Notes: a model not told the origin generated them from the sequence alone. DNA of 30,917 nucleotides from Prevotella sp. (GCA_020026195.1 JAHHQW010000029.1:1-30917), one strand, 5' to 3'; shown: positions 16,421 through 23,818, counted from the stretch's first letter. Numbers and translations are program-made.

Positions 16421-16444
16421 GCGAGAAGAACTGTTTTCACCTTA

Positions 16445-16981
16445 TCAGATGTTCTGAAGTTTTTCTGTCAGTTCTTTGATGTCCTCTGCAAAGTCGATGA
16501 ACTGATGATAATCTCCGCGGATAAATCCGTTGTTTTGCAGACTGTCGAGAAGACCTCTCAGAGGTTCAAAGAAACCATCTACGTTAAGAACTATAACTTT
16601 TTTGCTGTGATAACCTATTGTGGCAGCCGAAGCTACAGTAAAAATTTCGTCTAATGTACCGATGCCTCCGGGGAGGGCAACAGAAACATCACTGTACTGT
16701 AACATAAGATCCTTTCGGTCACTCAGATTATCGCAGGGAATATCGACATCCAGTTCCGGATATTTGCGCCCGCCTTTTTCTATTATAGAAGGTACTACGC
16801 CTATGCACCTTCCTCCGGCAGAACGTACAGCTTCGGCAGAAGCACGCATAAGTCCCATGTCGCATCCGCCAAACACAAGATCGTGACCATTTTCACCCAT
16901 CCATCTGCCCAGATTTGAGGCAGCATCAAAATATTTCGGCTCTATATTATTGTTTGCCGAACAGAATACACATATTTTCAT
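16445..16981 (-). CDS. LOG family protein (cytokinin riboside 5'-monophosphate phosphoribohydrolase-like)
   Basis: A 178-residue Rossmann-fold protein of the TIGR00730/LOG family. The glycine-rich motif PGGIGTLDE (residues about 104-112) and GGCDMGLM (about 38-45) are the phosphate-binding and catalytic signatures; LOG enzymes cut the N-glycosidic bond of nucleoside 5'-monophosphates. Older annotation as lysine decarboxylase is not supported, because this short family lacks PLP features. In a gut-type bacterium the true substrate is probably a purine nucleotide, with cytokinin only the plant reference. Its promoter places the transcript start at or within a few bases of the ATG, so the mRNA is probably leaderless. 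It is divergent from the DEAD-box helicase. Confidence 0.93.
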   Translation of the reverse strand: MKICVFCSANNNIEPKYFDAASNLGRWMGENGHDLVFGGCDMGLMRASAEAVRSAGGRCIGVVPSIIEKGGRKYPELDVDIPCDNLSDRKDLMLQYSDVSVALPGGIGTLDEIFTVASAATIGYHSKKVIVLNVDGFFEPLRGLLDSLQNNGFIRGDYHQFIDFAEDIKELTEKLQNI

Positions 16982-16988
16982 AACAGCA

Positions 16989-17019
16989 CAAAATTAGTTT
17001 TTTTGCATATAAACACAAA
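16989..17019 (-). promoter_or_regulatory. sigma-ABfr promoter of LOG gene, near-leaderless
   Basis: Minus-strand TAATTTTG (plus-strand CAAAATTA at 16989-16996) with TTTG (plus-strand 17016-17019) 19 bp upstream. Only 7 nt separate the -7 box from the ATG at 16981. Confidence 0.75.
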
Positions 17020-17059
17020 ATAAACATCCCTCAAAAACTTATAAACCAAAATATTTACA

Positions 17060-17067
17060 TACCTTTG
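17060..17067 (+). promoter_or_regulatory. -7 box of the DEAD-box helicase gene
   Basis: TACCTTTG matches TAnnTTTG exactly and is followed by GC as in many Bacteroidetes promoters. No TTG at standard spacing. The expected transcription start is near 17072-17074, the first base of the leader stem below. Confidence 0.6.
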
Positions 17068-17071
17068 CGCT

Positions 17072-17130
17072 CGCTTACCGGATAAAGGCAAGGTATTAGT
17101 TGGGTTTTATGCCTTTTGGAATGGTGAGCG
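17072..17130 (+). ncRNA. two-tier structured 5' leader of the helicase mRNA
   Basis: CGCTTACC (17072-17079) pairs with GGTGAGCG (17123-17130): 8 pairs, one G-U. Inside, after a 4/6-nt internal loop, AAAGGCA (17084-17090) pairs with TGCCTTT (17110-17116) around a 19-nt loop. The structure ends 21 nt before the TTG start and begins about where transcription should start. There is no T-run, so it is an RNA leader element, not a terminator. No known riboswitch class was recognised. Confidence 0.55.
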
Positions 17131-17151
17131 TAAACGATAAAAGTAAAAAGA

Positions 17152-18813
17152 TTGAAGACATTTGAAGAATTAGGCGTAAGCGAAGAGATTCGTCGCGCTA
17201 TCGAAGAGATTGGTTTTGTGGCTCCCATGCCGGTTCAGGAACAAGTTATTCCCTGCCTTTTAAGTAACAGAAACGACACTATTGCACTCGCACAGACGGG
17301 TACAGGTAAGACGGCTGCCTTTGGTATTCCTTTGTTGCAGCGTATCAACATGCATGACAAGAGTACTCAGGCACTTGTGCTGTCGCCTACACGTGAGCTC
17401 TGTCTGCAAATTACAGACGACATCCGTACATTTGGCAAATATATAGAAGGACTCCGTGTTACGGCAGTTTACGGTGGCGCTTCGATTGGCGATCAGATTA
17501 AGTCGCTTAAGCGCGGAACACAGATTATCGTGGCAACTCCTGGTCGTCTCATCGACCTTATAGAACGCGGTGCAGCGCAGCTTGACAATGTAATTAACGT
17601 TGTACTCGATGAGGCTGACGAAATGCTTAATATGGGATTTTCTGAGAGCATCAATGCAATATTCGAGAGTATTCCGGAAGACAGAAACACTCTGTTGTTC
17701 TCTGCAACAATGAGTCGCGAGATTGAGAAGATTGCACGTAATTATCTGCACGATCCTGAAGAAATTGTAGTGGGCAGCCGCAACGAAGGCGCCGAAAACG
17801 TGAATCACATTTACTATATGGTAAATGCAAAGGACAAGTATCTGGCACTGAAGCGTGTGGTAGACTTCTATCCTAAGATTTATGCAATTATTTTCTGTCG
17901 TACTAAGAAAGAGACACAGGAGATTGCCGACAAACTTATACGCGACGGATATAATGCGGAATCACTGCACGGTGATTTATCGCAGCAGCAGCGTGACCTT
18001 ACAATGCAGAAGTTCCGTATGCACACAACACAGTTCCTCGTGGCAACCGACGTGGCAGCACGCGGACTTGACGTTGAAGACCTTACGCACGTTATTAACT
18101 ACAGTCTTCCCGATGACATAGAAAGTTATACTCACCGCAGCGGACGTACAGGACGTGCCGGAAAGAAGGGAACAAGTATCTCTATTATTCATACACGCGA
18201 GCGTTCTAAGGTACGTGCAATAGAGAAGGAGATAGGAAAGAAGTTTGTAGACGGTAAACTTCCTACACCCAAGGAGATATGTACAAAGCAGCTCTACAAG
18301 GTGATGGATAATATTGTAAATACAGAAGTGCTCGATGAAGAGATTGCTCCATTCATGGATGAAATAAACCGTTATTTCGAATATATGGACAAGGACGACG
18401 TAATCAAGCACATGGTAAGTATGGAGTTCGGTAAGTTCCTTGCCTATTATGCAGATGCACCAGAAATTGAAGTCCCTGTTACAGACCGCGAGAAGAAAGA
18501 TCGTGGAGGAAGACGTGACCGTCGTAGCGATGATCGCAGCAAGCGTTCTTCTAAGCCTGAGAAGGGATATACACGTCTGCATATTAATCTCGGAAAAGAA
18601 GAAGGTTTCTATCCCGGCGAGATAATGCAGTTCCTCAACCGCAATATGCGCGGACGTCAGGATGTAGGTCACATCGATCTGCTTAAGCATTTCTCTTACA
18701 TTGAAGTTCCCACAGGTGATGCTAAGAGAGTGATAAAGGCATTTAACGGAGCCAAATATAAGGGACGTCCCGTAAAATGTGAGGTGGCAGAAGGAAAGAA
18801 AACGCGTAGATAA
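17152..18813 (+). CDS. DEAD-box RNA helicase with DbpA-type RNA-binding domain
   Basis: A 553-residue ATP-dependent RNA helicase of the DeaD/CsdA-DbpA type, expected to act in ribosome assembly and cold-stress RNA remodelling. Visible motifs are Q motif (APMPVQEQ), I (AQTGTGKT, residues 47-54, K53), Ia (PTRELCLQ), II (D153-E-A-D156), III (SAT, 184-186), V (ATDVAARGLD) and VI (H328RSGRTGR335). A basic Arg/Lys linker (about 445-470) precedes a C-terminal DbpA-like RRM (about 473-550, GYTRLHINLGKEEGFYPGEI), which binds RNA. The start is TTG at 17152: reading from it gives KTFEELGVSEEIRRAIEE, the expected N-terminus, and no ATG or GTG in frame fits as well. The leader is strongly structured, suggesting post-transcriptional control. 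Confidence 0.95.
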   Translation: MKTFEELGVSEEIRRAIEEIGFVAPMPVQEQVIPCLLSNRNDTIALAQTGTGKTAAFGIPLLQRINMHDKSTQALVLSPTRELCLQITDDIRTFGKYIEGLRVTAVYGGASIGDQIKSLKRGTQIIVATPGRLIDLIERGAAQLDNVINVVLDEADEMLNMGFSESINAIFESIPEDRNTLLFSATMSREIEKIARNYLHDPEEIVVGSRNEGAENVNHIYYMVNAKDKYLALKRVVDFYPKIYAIIFCRTKKETQEIADKLIRDGYNAESLHGDLSQQQRDLTMQKFRMHTTQFLVATDVAARGLDVEDLTHVINYSLPDDIESYTHRSGRTGRAGKKGTSISIIHTRERSKVRAIEKEIGKKFVDGKLPTPKEICTKQLYKVMDNIVNTEVLDEEIAPFMDEINRYFEYMDKDDVIKHMVSMEFGKFLAYYADAPEIEVPVTDREKKDRGGRRDRRSDDRSKRSSKPEKGYTRLHINLGKEEGFYPGEIMQFLNRNMRGRQDVGHIDLLKHFSYIEVPTGDAKRVIKAFNGAKYKGRPVKCEVAEGKKTRR

Positions 18814-18839
18814 ATAAACTTATATATTAAACACACATG

Positions 18840-18888
18840 CGTGTATAAGACAGTCTTGCTTTGTCGTGACTGCTTATACACGTTTTTG
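18840..18888 (+). terminator. long intrinsic terminator of the helicase gene
   Basis: CGTGTATAAG-A-CAGTC (18840-18855) pairs with GACTG-CTTATACACG (18868-18882): 15 pairs with one bulged A, a 12-nt loop and TTTTT after it. Confidence 0.9.
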
Positions 18889-19213
18889 TTTGTATAATAT
18901 TTATCACTTAAGATTACATTAGAAAAATGCTGTATGAATGTAGTCGGAATAATGTAATTTAGTACTCATAATCCATACATTTTTATATGTGTGTTTAGTT
19001 GGTGAACACACGTGTATGTGGAATGTAAGTACACGTATGAATGTTTGTGAACACAGGTATGTTTACCGAACAGGTCATGACAGAATAACGAAAAACATGT
19101 GCAGAGATGCATAAAGTAGTCGCTATGTGAGTTCTTATTCCAAACTTAAAGGCACATAATCAACAATATTTTTTACTTTTTACAATTAGTTCTTTAATTA
19201 TTACACAAAACAC
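18888..19213. other. gene-free stretch upstream of DUF4492-cydAB
   Basis: No credible gene in this roughly 325-bp AT-rich stretch. It holds an inverted repeat, ATTACATT (18913-18920) and AATGTAAT (18951-18958), and a degenerate repeat cluster at about 19002-19065. In the cluster the 9-mer GTGAACACA occurs twice (19002-19010 and 19047-19055), separated by a diverged ACACGTATGAATGT copy; an ACACGTGT palindrome lies in the first copy. These could be regulator sites for the oxidase operon or decayed sequence. Confidence 0.45.
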
Positions 19214-19244
19214 TTTGAAAATTTTACAAATAAACATATATTTG
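19214..19244 (+). promoter_or_regulatory. sigma-ABfr promoter of DUF4492-cydAB
   Basis: TTTG at 19214-19217, a 19-bp gap, then TATATTTG at 19237-19244: a full match. Ten nt separate it from the ATG, so the leader is only a few bases. Confidence 0.8.
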
Positions 19245-19254
19245 TAAGTACATT

Positions 19255-19491
19255 ATGAGTTCAATCAATAAAGCATTAGCAGACGTATGTCGTTTTTACA
19301 TTGAAGGTTTTCGTGAGATGAGGCTCGGGAAGACACTGTGGAGTATAATACTGATAAAGCTGTTTATCATGTTCTTTATACTCCGGTTGTTCTTTTTCCC
19401 AAATTTCTTAAACTCGCGTACCAGTACCGACGACGAAAAACACGATTATGTAGGCAGCGAACTTATTAACCGTTCACAGACAGGTGTATAA
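19255..19491 (+). CDS. DUF4492 small membrane protein of the cytochrome bd operon
   Basis: A 78-residue protein with an amphipathic basic N-terminus (FYIEGFREMRLGKTLW, residues about 14-29), one hydrophobic helix (about 29-51, IILIKLFIMFFILRLFFFP) and a polar C-terminal tail. It matches the DUF4492 family, which recurs immediately upstream of cydA in Bacteroidetes and some Campylobacterota. Size and topology recall CydX/CydS, the accessory single-helix subunits of bd oxidases, but there is no sequence likeness that I can see. It is first in the operon; cydA starts 35 bp after its stop. A role in assembly or stability of the oxidase is inferred from context. Confidence 0.85.
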   Translation: MSSINKALADVCRFYIEGFREMRLGKTLWSIILIKLFIMFFILRLFFFPNFLNSRTSTDDEKHDYVGSELINRSQTGV

Positions 19492-19526
19492 CACACTCAG
19501 TATAAGACAAACAACAAAAACACATT

Positions 19527-21077
19527 ATGATAGAAAACATCGACATCTCTTTAATTGAATGGTCGCGTGCACAATTTGCACTTACAGCCATATATCACTG
19601 GCTGTTCGTACCACTTACGTTAGGTCTTGCAGTTATCATGGCCGTTGCAGAAACAATTTATTATCGTACCGGAAATGAGTTTTGGAAACGTACTGCAAAG
19701 TTCTGGATGAAACTCTTCGGCATCAACTTTGCCATTGGCGTTGCAACAGGTATAATACTTGAATTTGAGTTTGGTACAAACTGGAGCAACTACTCATGGT
19801 TTGTGGGTGATATATTCGGAGCTCCGCTTGCAATAGAAGGTATTCTGGCATTCTTCATGGAGTCTACCTTCATTGCCGTGATGTTCTTCGGATGGAACAA
19901 AGTAGGAAAGAAGTTCCATCTTGCATCTACATGGCTCACCGGCTTGGGCGCAACAATCTCTGCATGGTGGATTCTTGTGGCCAATGCATGGATGCAGCAC
20001 CCTGTAGGCATGGAGTTCAATCCTGACACGGCACGTAACGAGATGGTAAGTTTCATTGATGTTGCTTTGTCGCCCGTGGCAGTAAATAAATTCTTCCACA
20101 CGGTTCTTTCGAGCTGGATAGTAGGAGCTGTCTTCGTGGTAGGCGTGAGCTGCTGGTATCTGTACAAGAAGCGTGAAGAACAGATGGCTAAGCAGAGTAT
20201 AAAGATTGCATCAATAGTAGGACTGTTTGCTGCGCTTACCACAGCAATGACGGGCGATGGCTCCGGTTACGAGGTTGCACAGAAACAGCCGATGAAGCTT
20301 GCAGCCATGGAAGGTTTCTATGATGGTACGGAGAGTGCCGGCATTGTGGCGTTCGGTATACTTAATCCTGAAAAGAAGACGGCAGGCGATGGCGTAGATC
20401 CATTTGTTATGCGCATAGAGATTCCATACATGCTCTCGATGCTTGCAGAACGTGATCCAAATGCTTTTGTACCAGGAATAAATGATATTCTTAACGGAGG
20501 TTACATGCTTAAGGACGGTACTGTGGCACTGTCGGCCCAGGAAAAGATAGAGCGCGGACGTATGGCAATATCTGCGTTTGCAAACTATAAGAAGGCTAAG
20601 GCTGAAAAGAATGAAGAGGCAGCTGCGGAGGCTTCGAAGATTCTAAATGAGAATATGCCGTATTTCGGTTACGGATATATGAAGAATGCAGAACAGCTGG
20701 TTCCTAATGTTCCTTTAGTGTTCTATATGTTCCGCGTAATGGTTATGTTAGGAGGATATTTCATATTGTTCTTCATCGTGATGCTCTTCCTCGTATACAA
20801 GAAAGACATTGCAAAGTTCCGTATCGTTCACATTGTGGCAATTGCCACTGTGCCTCTGGCATACCTTGCAAGTCAGTCTGGATGGGTGGTTGCAGAATGC
20901 GGACGACAGCCATGGACTATTCAGGATATGCTGCCGGATGTAGCTGCTGTCTCTAACCTCAGCGTAACATCTGTGCAGACAACGTTCTTTATCTTCCTCG
21001 TACTTTTCACTATACTGCTAATTGCCGAACTGCGTATCATGTTCAAAGCGATAGCAAAGGGACCGGAAGAAGAATAA
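19527..21077 (+). CDS. cydA: cytochrome bd quinol oxidase subunit I
   Basis: A 516-residue membrane subunit of the bd-type terminal oxidase, which oxidises quinol (menaquinol in this group) and reduces O2 to water without pumping protons. Conserved heme ligands are present: H24 (AIYHWLF, heme d/b595 side), H191 (FFHTVLSSW) and M405 (FRVMVMLG), which bind heme b558. The quinol-loop residues K257 and E262 (MKLAAME) align with K252/E257 of E. coli. The GDGSGYEVAQ motif precedes the Q-loop. About nine membrane helices are expected. Part of DUF4492-cydA-cydB; cydCD assembly genes are not in the window. In Bacteroidales such oxidases allow growth and protection at nanomolar O2. Confidence 0.97.
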   Translation: MIENIDISLIEWSRAQFALTAIYHWLFVPLTLGLAVIMAVAETIYYRTGNEFWKRTAKFWMKLFGINFAIGVATGIILEFEFGTNWSNYSWFVGDIFGAPLAIEGILAFFMESTFIAVMFFGWNKVGKKFHLASTWLTGLGATISAWWILVANAWMQHPVGMEFNPDTARNEMVSFIDVALSPVAVNKFFHTVLSSWIVGAVFVVGVSCWYLYKKREEQMAKQSIKIASIVGLFAALTTAMTGDGSGYEVAQKQPMKLAAMEGFYDGTESAGIVAFGILNPEKKTAGDGVDPFVMRIEIPYMLSMLAERDPNAFVPGINDILNGGYMLKDGTVALSAQEKIERGRMAISAFANYKKAKAEKNEEAAAEASKILNENMPYFGYGYMKNAEQLVPNVPLVFYMFRVMVMLGGYFILFFIVMLFLVYKKDIAKFRIVHIVAIATVPLAYLASQSGWVVAECGRQPWTIQDMLPDVAAVSNLSVTSVQTTFFIFLVLFTILLIAELRIMFKAIAKGPEEE

Positions 21078-21101
21078 ACTAACTATAAAACAATTAATAT
21101 A

Positions 21102-22247
21102 ATGGATACATATATAATACTTCAGCACTACTGGTGGTTCATAATATCACTCCTGGGTGGTATATTGGTTTTCCTTATGTTCGTGCAGGGTGGCAACACA
21201 ATGCTGTTTACATTAGGTCGTAGCGAAGATGACTATAAGATGATGATTAATTCCACGGGACGTAAGTGGGAGTTTACGTTTACTACACTCGTAACATTTG
21301 GCGGTGCATTCTTTGCATCGTTCCCATTGTTCTACAGTACAAGTTTCGGCGGTGCCTACTGGCTGTGGATGATAATATTGTTCAGTTTCGTTCTTCAGGC
21401 TGTAAGCTATGAGTTTCAGTCTAAGGCAGGAAACCTGCTTGGAAAGAACACATACCGCTGGTTCCTTATCATTAACGGATTCGTAGGTCCGGTTCTTCTC
21501 GGTGGTGCTGTAGCTACATTCTTCACAGGCTCTGACTTTGTGGTAGACAAGACCAATCTTGCAGAGTTCTCTGCTCCCGTAATCAGCAGCTGGGGTAATG
21601 AAGGTCACGGACTCGATGCGCTCCTTGATGTCTGGAATGTGGTTATGGGACTTGCAGTGTTCTTTCTTGCAAGAATTCTCGGAACACTGTATTTCATAAA
21701 TAATATAGCCGATGAAGAACTTACTGCACGTGCACGTCGTTCGCTGATGTGGAACACACCGGCTTTTCTTGCATTCTTCCTTGCATTCTTAATAAGAGTG
21801 CTTGCTGGCGAGGGATATGCAGTAAATCCCGAAACGGGCGATGTATTTCTCGAACCATATAAGTATTTCAACAATCTTGTAGAGATGCCGGCAGTCACAA
21901 TCGTATTTCTCGTAGGTGTAGTGGCCGTTCTCTGGGGAATTATACGCACGCTGCGCAGTAATACGTATGATAAGGGAATATGGTTCTCTGGTATCGGAAC
22001 AATTCTTGCAGTAACATCGCTGTTCCTCGTAGCCGGATATAACAATACGGCATACTATCCGTCATACGACCTGACCAGTTCGCTGACTATCTCTAATAGC
22101 TGTTCAAGTGAGTTTACGCTTACCACGATGGCCATAGTGTCAGTACTCGTTCCGTTCGTTGCAGCCTACATATTCTATGCATGGCGCAGCATTGATGTGA
22201 GAAAGATAGACAAGGATGAGATGAAAACAGGCGGACATACGTATTAA
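21102..22247 (+). CDS. cydB: cytochrome bd quinol oxidase subunit II
   Basis: A 381-residue partner of CydA with about eight to nine hydrophobic helices and the family N-terminus (HYWWFIISLLGGILVFLMFVQGG, residues about 9-31). W23-type aromatic clusters, FEFTF-like (WEFTFTTLVTFGGAFFASFP) and FVGPVLLGGAVATFFTG segments are typical CydB features. It starts 24 bp after the cydA stop and is cotranscribed with it. No terminator is evident; the next promoter (-33 at 22273) lies 25 bp past its stop. Confidence 0.96.
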   Translation: MDTYIILQHYWWFIISLLGGILVFLMFVQGGNTMLFTLGRSEDDYKMMINSTGRKWEFTFTTLVTFGGAFFASFPLFYSTSFGGAYWLWMIILFSFVLQAVSYEFQSKAGNLLGKNTYRWFLIINGFVGPVLLGGAVATFFTGSDFVVDKTNLAEFSAPVISSWGNEGHGLDALLDVWNVVMGLAVFFLARILGTLYFINNIADEELTARARRSLMWNTPAFLAFFLAFLIRVLAGEGYAVNPETGDVFLEPYKYFNNLVEMPAVTIVFLVGVVAVLWGIIRTLRSNTYDKGIWFSGIGTILAVTSLFLVAGYNNTAYYPSYDLTSSLTISNSCSSEFTLTTMAIVSVLVPFVAAYIFYAWRSIDVRKIDKDEMKTGGHTY

Positions 22248-22272
22248 AAAGTATCTATAAACCATACATCTG

Positions 22273-22303
22273 TTGCAAACAATATAAAATTCTTTTATAT
22301 TTG
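22273..22303 (+). promoter_or_regulatory. sigma-ABfr promoter of the methyltransferase-like/adenosyltransferase pair
   Basis: TTG at 22273-22275, a 20-bp gap, then TATATTTG at 22296-22303. The ATG follows 17 nt later. Confidence 0.78.
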
Positions 22304-22320
22304 CAGATACAAATACAGGT

Positions 22321-22896
22321 ATGAGGCGAATAAGAGAAAAGGCAGCGCGTCTGCGCAGATATCCTCGTGGCAGAGGTTTTGGCGTTCAGTCACCAAACGA
22401 CTATAATTTCATCACGAAGGTCGTGAAGAGACATGCAGATGATGACTGCTGTGCGGCAGCTGATAGAATTAATACTGACACACGTTCAGATAATTACAAA
22501 TTTGTACATCTGTGCTACAGGGTGGCACGGTATTTGAAGCCTTCTAAGTGTATCTGTCTTACGACAACTGATGATAATGTAGAAAATTACATCAGGGCAG
22601 CTGTTCCTGAATGCAGTATCTCGCACACGTGCGATGAGGCGGGCTGTAATGACAGAACGCTGGTGATATTATCGCCTATGGAGAAAGATGCTGCCATGAT
22701 GGACAAGATACTTTCTGTGGCAGATGACATGACATGGATGATAACAGAAGGCATACGTATCAGTGATGACGCATATACTTCGTGGAAAACACTCACGGAA
22801 GATGTTCGCACACGTATAACGTTCGATCTTTATCACTACGGCATAATAAGTTTCGATAAGAAACGTTATAAACAGGATTATAAAATTTATTTATAA
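22321..22896 (+). CDS. hypothetical Bacteroidales protein, degenerate SAM-methyltransferase-like
   Basis: A 191-residue soluble protein with no clear catalytic motif. The N-terminal RGRGFGVQSPNDYNFITKVV (residues about 17-36) matches a motif (G-x-H/Q-SP-x-x-F/Y-x-F-I) seen at the start of many Bacteroidetes proteins annotated as class I SAM-dependent methyltransferases or hypothetical. The middle reads like a shrunken Rossmann fold: KCICLTTTDDN (about 76-86) in place of the glycine-rich SAM loop, then RTLVILSP (about 111-118). The GxGxG loop is absent, so methyl transfer is doubtful. Seven cysteines, several paired (DDCCA, KCIC), are notable. The cobalamin adenosyltransferase gene starts 12 bp after its stop, so cotranscription is likely. 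Function unknown. Confidence 0.7.
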   Translation: MRRIREKAARLRRYPRGRGFGVQSPNDYNFITKVVKRHADDDCCAAADRINTDTRSDNYKFVHLCYRVARYLKPSKCICLTTTDDNVENYIRAAVPECSISHTCDEAGCNDRTLVILSPMEKDAAMMDKILSVADDMTWMITEGIRISDDAYTSWKTLTEDVRTRITFDLYHYGIISFDKKRYKQDYKIYL

Positions 22897-22908
22897 AAAC
22901 CATATACG

Positions 22909-23469
22909 ATGAAAATGAAGATATATACAAAGACCGGCGACGAAGGAACAACCAGTCTTTACGGTGGTACAAGAGTTAGCAAGACATCTCCGCGAATTGA
23001 AGCATACGGAACAGTAGACGAACTGAATTCTAACATCGGACTTCTTATCACATTCGTTAAGTCGCTCGACGATATCGAGGTTCTCGAAAGAGTACAGCGC
23101 ACTCTGTTTGCACTCTGCTCAAATCTTGCAACAGATGCCACACAGACAGAGATTCCTTCTGCTTTCCAGATTCGTCAGGACGAAATAGAATATCTCGAAG
23201 AGAAGATAGACATGATAACTGCTGCTATACCTCCGCAGACATCTTTTGTACTTCCCGGAGGAACAAGAGGCTGTGCTCAGGCACATATCTGCCGTACAGT
23301 ATGCCGCAGGGCGGAACGCCGTATTCTTACATTGCGCGAGACAGTAGAAGTAGAGCCGGAAATTCTTATTTTCCTTAACCGCCTGTCAGACTATCTTTTC
23401 ATATTGGCACGCAAACTGAACTTTGTAGAAGGTGTGAGAGAAAAAATATGGAATAAAACTTGCAGATAA
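22909..23469 (+). CDS. PduO-type cob(I)alamin adenosyltransferase
   Basis: A 186-residue ATP:cob(I)alamin adenosyltransferase of the PduO/MMAB class that makes adenosylcobalamin. Signatures are TKTGDEGTTSLYGGTR (residues about 6-21, ATP binding), RIEAYGTVDELNSNIG (about 28-43), FVLPGGTRGCAQAHICRTVCRRAER (about 104-128) and LNRLSDYLFILAR (about 143-155). Each is close to the family consensus, including the Arg and Asp residues of the active site (RRAER, DYLF). Translation could begin at M1 or M3 (MKMKIYTKTG). It follows the hypothetical methyltransferase-like gene by 12 bp. No B12 synthesis genes are nearby, so it fits salvage or supply to B12 enzymes such as methylmalonyl-CoA mutase. Confidence 0.93.
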   Translation: MKMKIYTKTGDEGTTSLYGGTRVSKTSPRIEAYGTVDELNSNIGLLITFVKSLDDIEVLERVQRTLFALCSNLATDATQTEIPSAFQIRQDEIEYLEEKIDMITAAIPPQTSFVLPGGTRGCAQAHICRTVCRRAERRILTLRETVEVEPEILIFLNRLSDYLFILARKLNFVEGVREKIWNKTCR

Positions 23470-23489
23470 GATTTATTTTACTATTTTTG
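23460..23489 (+). promoter_or_regulatory. sigma-ABfr promoter of the DUF2795 gene
   Basis: TTG at 23460-23462 (inside the end of the preceding gene), a 19-bp gap, then TATTTTTG at 23482-23489. The leader would be about 27 nt. Confidence 0.75.
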
Positions 23490-23521
23490 CGAAAAATTCA
23501 AAAACAGATAAATTAATTACT

Positions 23522-23743
23522 ATGTATTGGACACTTGAATTAGCATCAAAACTTGAAGATGCACCATGGCCTGCAACTAAAGAAGAACTTATAGACTATG
23601 CCAACCGCTCAGGAGCTCCGCTCGAAGTGTTGGAAAATTTGCAGGAAATAGAGGATGAAGGCGATATGTATGAAAGTATTGAGGATATATGGCCTGATTA
23701 TCCTACAAAGGAAGATTTCCTTTTCAATGAAGACGAATATTAA
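23522..23743 (+). CDS. DUF2795 family small acidic protein
   Basis: A 73-residue, strongly acidic protein (MYWTLELASKLEDAPWPATK start, EDIWPDYPTKEDFLFNEDEY end) that matches the conserved Bacteroidales DUF2795 family. No enzyme motif, signal peptide or membrane segment is visible. Family members are short cytoplasmic proteins of unknown function, and the very high conservation I recall for this family suggests a housekeeping role. It is monocistronic: a promoter overlaps the preceding gene and a terminator follows 12 bp after the stop. Confidence 0.88.
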   Translation: MYWTLELASKLEDAPWPATKEELIDYANRSGAPLEVLENLQEIEDEGDMYESIEDIWPDYPTKEDFLFNEDEY

Positions 23744-23755
23744 AAACATCTATTT

Positions 23756-23798
23756 CGGAAAGGGTTGTACATCTAATGCACAGCTCTTTCCGCTTTTT
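23756..23798 (+). terminator. intrinsic terminator of DUF2795 gene
   Basis: CGGAAAGGGTTGT (23756-23768) pairs along its full 13 nt with ACAGCTCTTTCCG (23780-23792), two pairs being G-U. CTTTTTAT follows. Confidence 0.85.
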
Positions 23799-23818
23799 AT
23801 ATCGTGTCGGAAGATAAT

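Noticed and set aside
16445..16981. Lysine decarboxylase annotation for the LOG-family gene
   Set aside because: The PGGxGTxxE motif and 178-residue length place it in the LOG family; no PLP-binding features are present.
17977..18690. Open frame of over 230 codons antisense to the DEAD-box helicase
   Set aside because: The sense frame carries all helicase motifs. The antisense product is Cys/Leu-rich and unlike any family I know.
19002..19055. Possible CRISPR-like or tandem repeat array
   Set aside because: Only one 9-mer is exactly repeated and the units differ in length; there are no regular spacers and no cas genes.
19141..19148. Minus-strand TAAGTTTG box upstream of DUF4492
   Set aside because: It fits TAnnTTTG, but no TTG is at 19-21 bp and no minus-strand gene or RNA follows it.
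18888..19213. Hidden mobile element in the gap before the cyd operon
   Set aside because: No transposase fragment, no terminal inverted repeats and no target-site duplication could be seen.
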